NCBI GenBank assembly: GCA_017477035.1
Contig: JAFUXW010000286.1
Span: forward strand, 1 to 9,412
Direction of reading: 5' to 3'
Length of the DNA: 9,412 nucleotides
Source of the DNA: Alphaproteobacteria bacterium
GTDB lineage: Bacteria > Pseudomonadota > Alphaproteobacteria > RF32 > CAG-239
Under the pieces are notes generated by a model. That model saw nothing but the letters and a program-made list of their open reading frames with translations. It had not been told where the DNA came from and made no database searches. Position 1 is the stretch's first letter, and the number at the start of each line of letters is the position of its first letter. Positions 6,004 through 9,412 of the stretch are shown piece by piece. Both the position numbers and the translations under genes were made by a program.

Positions 6004-6004
6004 G
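5977..6004. repeat. right arm of a 28-bp imperfect inverted repeat
   Basis: Reverse complement of 5895-5922 at 24 of 28 positions, separated by 54 bp containing the iterons. It carries TTGACA at its left end and two TTATAA-containing 10-bp units (GGTTATAAGC and TGTTATAAGG). Confidence 0.85.
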
Positions 6005-6013
6005 TGTTGGTAA

Positions 6014-6064
6014 GTGCAGAGGTTTACAGAGGGTTAAATCCACAATATAACCGAACCTCTGCAC
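6014..6064 (+). other. stem-loop in the leader of the rightward operon (perfect 11-bp stem)
   Basis: GTGCAGAGGTT (6014-6024) is perfectly complementary to AACCTCTGCAC (6054-6064). Inside the 29-nt loop a second short stem is possible (GGTT 6032-6035 with AACC 6049-6052). It would sit at the very 5' end of the predicted transcript, about 30 nt before the ATG at 6093. After the stem comes AGTTTTAATT, only four T, so it could be a weak terminator/attenuator, an mRNA-stabilising 5' hairpin, or a DNA-level protein site. Confidence 0.6.
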
Positions 6065-6092
6065 AGTTTTAATTATAATAAATGAGGTTAAA

Positions 6093-6287
6093 ATGTGGCT
6101 TAGTATTAAAAAATATGCTCTCATTATTAAAGCGTTATCAACACTTGCCGACCGCCCTTATCTGGCACAAGTTGATGAAAATGATGACGGTACGGTTACT
6201 TTCAACTTTGTACAAGGTGATAAAATTTACAGGTTTACGGCAGTGCAAGCTGATGTTGAAGATGTTGAAGGGAGGGTATTAAATTAA
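6093..6287 (+). CDS. small hypothetical protein, 64 aa
   Basis: The protein begins with a basic-hydrophobic helix (MWLSIKKYALIIKALSTLA) followed by a beta-like part (GTVTFNFVQGDKIYRFTAVQADVEDVEGRVLN). I do not recognise the family, and the N-terminal stretch contains lysines that make a membrane segment unlikely. ATG 6093 has TGAGG at 6083-6087 with a 5-nt gap; an overlapping frame from ATG 6082 lacks such a site and is rejected. The stop TAA (6285-6287) shares its last A with the ATG of the methyltransferase-like gene, so the two form a coupled operon. It is the first gene after the rightward promoter and the leader stem-loop. Confidence 0.65.
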   Translation: MWLSIKKYALIIKALSTLADRPYLAQVDENDDGTVTFNFVQGDKIYRFTAVQADVEDVEGRVLN

Positions 6288-6856
6288 TGCCGATTAGAGG
6301 TTTAAATAGACCTGAAGGTGTTGAACGTCAGCCGGAAGATTTTTATGCTACCGACCCAGCTACAATTCCGCCGTTGCTCAAGGTACTCGGGTCTGATTGG
6401 GAAGCCGGTAACAAGCTTATCTGGGAATGTGCTGTGGGTGCAGGTCATCTATCTCAAATCCTTGAGCTTTACGGTCATCAGGTTATAAGCACTGATCTTA
6501 TTTACAGGGGTTATGGTGTTGGTGGTGTTGACTTCTTACAACCAACGCCATACGACGATTTACCATATGATGCAATAATTACAAACCCACCATTTAAATA
6601 CGCGTTGGAGTTCGTTGAAAAATCTCTCAGAATAGCGCCTGTCGTTTGTATGTTTTTAAGAATAGGGTTTATCGAATCCGAGCGTAGAGACGCTTTATTT
6701 ACTAACAATCCACCGCGTTATATTGCCGTATTTCGTAAACGCGCTCGAACATCTAAAAATGCCGCTTTTCCAAAAGGCGAATCGAGTGCAATGTGCCATG
6801 CGTGGTTTATATGGTACCGCGGTTATAAAGGCAATCCTGAAATATTAAGAATTTAA
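6287..6856 (+). CDS. small SAM-dependent DNA methyltransferase-like protein (NPPF motif), 189 aa
   Basis: The sequence has a glycine-rich SAM-binding motif I, LIWECAVGAGHL (44-55; C48, G51, G53), an acidic residue after the next strand (VISTDL, D70), and motif IV NPPF at 100-103 in YDAIITNPPFKYAL, which is the catalytic motif of amino-methyltransferases acting on adenine N6 or cytosine N4. The order I then IV with a C-terminal tail (CHAWFIWYRG) matches small phage methyltransferase-like proteins annotated as DNA N-6-adenine methyltransferases. At 189 residues there is little room for a target-recognition domain, so specificity or activity may depend on a partner. The start overlaps the preceding stop; GGAGG at 6271-6275 is 11 nt upstream. 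The 3' end overlaps the convergent TetR-like gene by 12 nt. Substrate base is not determined. Confidence 0.82.
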   Translation: MPIRGLNRPEGVERQPEDFYATDPATIPPLLKVLGSDWEAGNKLIWECAVGAGHLSQILELYGHQVISTDLIYRGYGVGGVDFLQPTPYDDLPYDAIITNPPFKYALEFVEKSLRIAPVVCMFLRIGFIESERRDALFTNNPPRYIAVFRKRARTSKNAAFPKGESSAMCHAWFIWYRGYKGNPEILRI

Positions 6857-7141
6857 AGCGCGACTAAAATGCCGTAAACGCTCCGGTGCTTTCATATTTC
6901 TAACAAGTTTATGGTTTGTTGCCAACATCTGCACAATCACTTTACTACAATCTGTATCAAGTGCGTATTGTGCTACAGCTTCTTTAACGTCTGTAAAGTG
7001 ATACAACACAGCAGCGTGTGTAATGTTAAGAGCTGTTGCAATCGTTGACGGTGTTACATTCGGCCATAATTTCAAGCCGGTTTGTAAGATCAGTTCACGG
7101 GTTCTTTCACCCTGTTCTTTTGTTTTATACGCTATCGGCAT
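6845..7141 (-). CDS. short TetR-like helix-turn-helix protein, 98 aa
   Basis: Residues about 12-60 resemble the TetR N-terminal DNA-binding domain: a first helix (RTRELILQTGLKLW), then PSTIATALNITHAAVLYHFTDVKEAVAQYAL, where the LYHFTDVKEAV phrase is diagnostic. True TetR regulators are about 200 residues with a large ligand-binding domain; here only some 40 residues follow, so there is no room for a standard ligand pocket. It may be a stand-alone phage DNA-binding protein, perhaps a regulator; a small-terminase-like role is conceivable but not supported by a motif. I chose ATG 7141 because GAGGA lies 8 nt upstream; a GTG at 7156 gives five extra residues and a GTGA overlap but has no Shine-Dalgarno site. 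It is the last gene of the leftward helicase-nuclease operon. Confidence 0.75.
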   Translation of the reverse strand: MPIAYKTKEQGERTRELILQTGLKLWPNVTPSTIATALNITHAAVLYHFTDVKEAVAQYALDTDCSKVIVQMLATNHKLVRNMKAPERLRHFSRALNS

Positions 7142-7152
7142 ATCTTCATTCC

Positions 7153-7407
7153 TCACAATTTTTCAACGCTATTGATTAATTTATCTTTTATCTGTTTATC
7201 AATTTTTAAACTTTTTATATATTCATAAACAGGTTCTTTTCGTTTCTGCAAATCCCAAAGAAATAAAAACAGTAAATCTTCATAAACTTTATAAACTGTT
7301 GGTAAATCTTCAGGTGATAAGTTAGAATTGTGAATTAAATCCAATGCTTGTTTAAAACCTGTTGTACGTTCATTAATGTCGATACTACTTGTTATTAATG
7401 TTGCCAT
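7153..7407 (-). CDS. hypothetical protein, 84 aa
   Basis: I do not recognise this protein. It appears largely alpha-helical: a polar N-terminus (ATLITSSIDINERTT), a helix (GFKQALDLIHNS), then SPEDLPTVYKVYEDLLFLFLWDLQKRKEPVYEYIKSLKIDKQIKDKLINSVEKL. The LLFLFLW run is hydrophobic but short and embedded in charged residues, so a soluble helical bundle is more likely than a membrane protein. ATG 7407 has AGGAT at a spacing of about 8-9 nt and lies inside the end of the VRR-NUC gene (23-nt overlap). The following TetR-like gene begins 12 nt after its stop. Linkage suggests a DNA-metabolism accessory role, but nothing in the residues shows it. Confidence 0.72.
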   Translation of the reverse strand: MATLITSSIDINERTTGFKQALDLIHNSNLSPEDLPTVYKVYEDLLFLFLWDLQKRKEPVYEYIKSLKIDKQIKDKLINSVEKL

Positions 7408-7774
7408 ATCTTATAATCCTATAAAAATCGTTAATCCCAGTTGCAAATCCGGCCATACCGCCGTTTGCATTTACAATATCTATAAAATGTTTTTGTTCTT
7501 GTTCGTGCTTGTCATCAGGATGATAATGCCAGCCTTGATGCTTCATTTCAACGGCTGTAAACACTCCTAACACTTGCCCGACCATTTGAGGTGTTATGAG
7601 TACCGGTCGGATGCCAACCCAGTCAGAGCTAGCAAGTTTGGCCTCGCTACCCAATCCATAACGCACGAAACGCCCGTTCTCGTCATAAAACCCACCGCAG
7701 TTATTACGCCAGAGGGTTACATTGAGCTGTGCGGCCGCTAATCGCACGTGTGATGTTACTGCCGATTCGCGCAT
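7385..7774 (-). CDS. VRR-NUC-type (PD-(D/E)XK) nuclease, 129 aa
   Basis: This looks like a stand-alone phage VRR-NUC domain, a metal-dependent nuclease often acting on branched DNA. Visible signatures are WRNNCGGFY (22-30), the first catalytic aspartate in SSDWVG (D51), the ExK pair in FTAVEMKHQG (E76, K78), and the downstream Q-rich helix and VNANGGMAGFA (101-111) typical of the fold. The length is normal for the single-domain phage form. ATG 7774 has AAGGAA at a spacing of about 8-9 nt and overlaps the metallopeptidase-like gene by 19 nt. Its place behind an SF2 helicase suggests the two act together on replication or recombination intermediates, a combination often found in phages; that part is inference. 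Confidence 0.87.
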   Translation of the reverse strand: MRESAVTSHVRLAAAQLNVTLWRNNCGGFYDENGRFVRYGLGSEAKLASSDWVGIRPVLITPQMVGQVLGVFTAVEMKHQGWHYHPDDKHEQEQKHFIDIVNANGGMAGFATGINDFYRIIRYGNINNK

Positions 7775-8049
7775 GAGTACATTTCCTTCAACACCGGATA
7801 GAGTAAATTTGTTAATACTTCAACAACTCTCTCCTCGTCATCTTCTTTACATAAATAACCATTACGATAACAAATGTGCATAATTTCATGCAATAGCACA
7901 TTATCTTGAACATCTAAAGGTAAGTCTTTATTGATAAAGATTTTAGCGTTTGCAAAGTCAGATTTACCCATATTTGCACCACAGTAATCTCCCTCGACAT
8001 ATTTGATTTCGTATGAAATACCACAAATGTTTATAGCTGTTTTAGTCAT
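7756..8049 (-). CDS. small HExxH zinc-metallopeptidase-like protein, 97 aa
   Basis: The central motif LLHEIMHIC contains HExxH (H54, E55, H58), with H54 and H58 expected to bind zinc and E55 to act as base. A downstream acidic helix (EDDEERVVEVLTNLLYPVL, about 69-87) probably supplies the third ligand (E73 or E77), giving the gluzincin-like layout of ImmA/IrrE-like or SprT-like small peptidases. Many phages encode similar 90-120 residue proteins of unknown target next to replication genes. A beta-rich N-terminus (INICGISYEIKYVEG, then AKIFINKDLPLD) fits that family. ATG 8049 has AAAGGA at a 9-nt gap and an ATGA overlap with the helicase stop; a TTG at 8058 is less likely. No signal peptide, so it acts in the cytoplasm. 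Substrate unknown. Confidence 0.78.
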   Translation of the reverse strand: MTKTAINICGISYEIKYVEGDYCGANMGKSDFANAKIFINKDLPLDVQDNVLLHEIMHICYRNGYLCKEDDEERVVEVLTNLLYPVLKEMYSCANRQ

Positions 8050-9412
8050 TTCCACCAATCCTTTACTCTGTTAGCCATATTCTCAAATTCTTGACGATTA
8101 TGTGAACCGTCAAGCGCTGATAATACGTCTGTTCCTGTTGTTAAATAAAATTTTTTATAAATTTCTCGGTCATCAAACCCTTTCAAACGTTCAATGGCCG
8201 CCCACTGTGCAATAGCTTCTTTAAGCTCTGCTTGTGCAGCAATCTTTTCAGCTTGCCGATTCGCAACACCTTTAGCCGCTATTGGCCCTGCAACGTGATT
8301 AACTCTTGCAGCAACGTCACCCGGTGCTTCCAACACCGTTCCACGACGCATCCGTTCAAGCATTTCACGCGTTAATAACACCAAATCACCTTCAACCATC
8401 TCAATACTACGTGCTTGTGGTTCCGGCAACGGCTTTTCGAATCCACAATACGGGCATACAGTACGATATTTTTCATAAGGTTTCAGACAATGTTTACAGA
8501 CCGTCAGAGGTATATCGTCCGGGTCAGGTTGTAATTTAGCGCGCTTTTCACGACGATTGAGCGACCATTCACGTTCCATATCAGGCAGACCATGCCGAAT
8601 AACGTTACTAACGTGGTCGATGATTAAAGCTGTCTTACCCGGAAGTGGTCTAAGTGCCCGCCCACATTGTTGCAAGAATTTAGCTAACGAAGCTGTAGGA
8701 CGCGCCATAATTACCACATCACAAGCCGGTAAATCAAATCCTTCATCAAACAAATCAACGTTAACAAGCACGTCAATTTTACCGGTTTTAAACATCTCTA
8801 CAGATTGTTCGCGATAGCTTGTAACGCTTTTACCGTTTAATGACACAGCTTTAATACCACTCGCGTTAAAATCAGCTTCAATATCCGCAGCGGTTTCAAT
8901 ATCCGTTGCGAAAACAATAGCTCTACGACCAAGTGCATATTTTATATAATTAGCGACAACATCACCGACGATTTTTGATTTACGTGCAGCTTTTTTAAGT
9001 GTTTGAAGCGACCAGTCACCGTTTGAACTAAGCTGACTGTCCTCAACGTTAATATCAGATTTCGGGCATACAATTTCATAATCTGCCAAATAACCATGAT
9101 TAATCGCCCACCGCATCGTTGGACCGATAACAATATCATCCATAAATCCATCAGCCCAACGACCGATACCTTTACCATCAGCTCGATTCGGTGTAGCAGT
9201 TACGCCGAGTCCACGAGCATTTTTAAACATTTCAACAGCTTTACCCCATTTATTTTGTCTAATATTATGATGATTTTCGTCAATTTCCCACAAATCTATC
9301 TGCTCTGCCCACGATTTCAACGAGTCGGCGCGGCTGATAAGCGTATCAACGCCGACAACAGCTGTTAACGCTGACGGGTTTACAAACGACTGTCCGAACT
9401 CTCTACGATGTT
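8046..9412 (-). CDS. SF2 DEAD/DEAH-type helicase with zinc-finger-like C-terminus (5' end outside window)
   Basis: The reading frame continues without a stop to the right edge, so at least 455 residues are visible and the N-terminus, including Walker A, is missing. Upstream of an internal TTG (9320) the frame reads HRREFGQSFVNPS..ALTAVVGVDTLI, clearly helicase domain 1, so no start lies there. Seen motifs: II as DENHH (9267-9281; N where A is usual), III TATP (9189-9200), IV-like IVFATD, V (DVLVNVDLFDEGFDLP) and VI QQCGRALRP (8646-8672). After the helicase core come four cysteines in CxxC-10-CxxC spacing (8445-8498), a zinc-ribbon-like site, and a helical charged tail ending in KDWWK. It is an ATP-dependent nucleic-acid helicase, probably for replication or recombination, and the first visible gene of the leftward operon. 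Confidence 0.92.
   Translation of the reverse strand, partial: HRREFGQSFVNPSALTAVVGVDTLISRADSLKSWAEQIDLWEIDENHHNIRQNKWGKAVEMFKNARGLGVTATPNRADGKGIGRWADGFMDDIVIGPTMRWAINHGYLADYEIVCPKSDINVEDSQLSSNGDWSLQTLKKAARKSKIVGDVVANYIKYALGRRAIVFATDIETAADIEADFNASGIKAVSLNGKSVTSYREQSVEMFKTGKIDVLVNVDLFDEGFDLPACDVVIMARPTASLAKFLQQCGRALRPLPGKTALIIDHVSNVIRHGLPDMEREWSLNRREKRAKLQPDPDDIPLTVCKHCLKPYEKYRTVCPYCGFEKPLPEPQARSIEMVEGDLVLLTREMLERMRRGTVLEAPGDVAARVNHVAGPIAAKGVANRQAEKIAAQAELKEAIAQWAAIERLKGFDDREIYKKFYLTTGTDVLSALDGSHNRQEFENMANRVKDWWK

Noticed and set aside
6082..6282. Alternative 66-codon frame from ATG 6082
   Set aside because: It overlaps the 6093-6287 gene in another frame, has no Shine-Dalgarno site, and does not give the coupled stop/start with the methyltransferase-like gene.

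Overview
The window looks like part of a temperate or virulent dsDNA bacteriophage (or prophage) genome. Genes are tightly packed, and many adjacent pairs share 1-4 bp stop/start overlaps (ATGA at 422-425, 1959-1962, 4274-4277 and 8046-8049; TAATG at 6285-6289). Shine-Dalgarno sites are strong (AAGGA, AAGGAG, GGAGG) and the genetic code is standard. The content is phage-like: tail-fibre-like protein, primase-helicase, SF2 helicase, VRR-NUC nuclease, two DNA methyltransferases and an excisionase-type HTH protein. The host cannot be named from the sequence. The SF2 helicase resembles, from memory, a family common in proteobacterial prophages, so a Gram-negative host is a guess. The left rightward block is visibly more AT-rich than the leftward replication genes.

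Layout. (1) Positions 1-1797, rightward: the 3' end of an unknown gene, three small genes (225-425, 422-760, 748-900), then a tail-fibre-like gene split between two frames (953-1081 and 1198-1797). (2) Positions 1765-5861, leftward operon, read from right to left: a small AlpA/MerR-like HTH protein, a DNA cytosine-5 methyltransferase, a RepB/PriCT-2/DUF5906-type primase-helicase, and a short coiled-coil protein whose end overlaps the tail-fibre gene. (3) Positions 5862-6092, a divergent control region: five TTTTTACAC repeats with an exact 10-bp period lie between two 28-bp arms of an imperfect inverted repeat. Each arm carries a TTGACA/TATAAG promoter firing outward, and a perfect 11-bp stem lies in the right-hand leader. 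(4) Positions 6093-6856, rightward: a small unknown protein and a small NPPF-type methyltransferase-like protein. (5) Positions 6845-9412, leftward operon, read from right to left: an SF2 helicase (5' end outside the window), a small HExxH metallopeptidase-like protein, a VRR-NUC nuclease, an unknown 84-aa protein, and a short TetR-like HTH protein.

How it may work together. The two leftward operons look like the DNA-replication and DNA-processing genes. The 5.9-6.0 kb region probably switches the primase/methyltransferase operon and the rightward methyltransferase operon together, and may also be the replication origin, because its repeats resemble DnaA boxes and are phased to one face of the helix. 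The HTH protein encoded immediately beside it is a candidate ligand. The methyltransferases may protect phage DNA from host restriction. The most noteworthy items are the symmetric control region, the frame breaks at both ends of the left block, and the duplicated HTH-like protein at 422-760.
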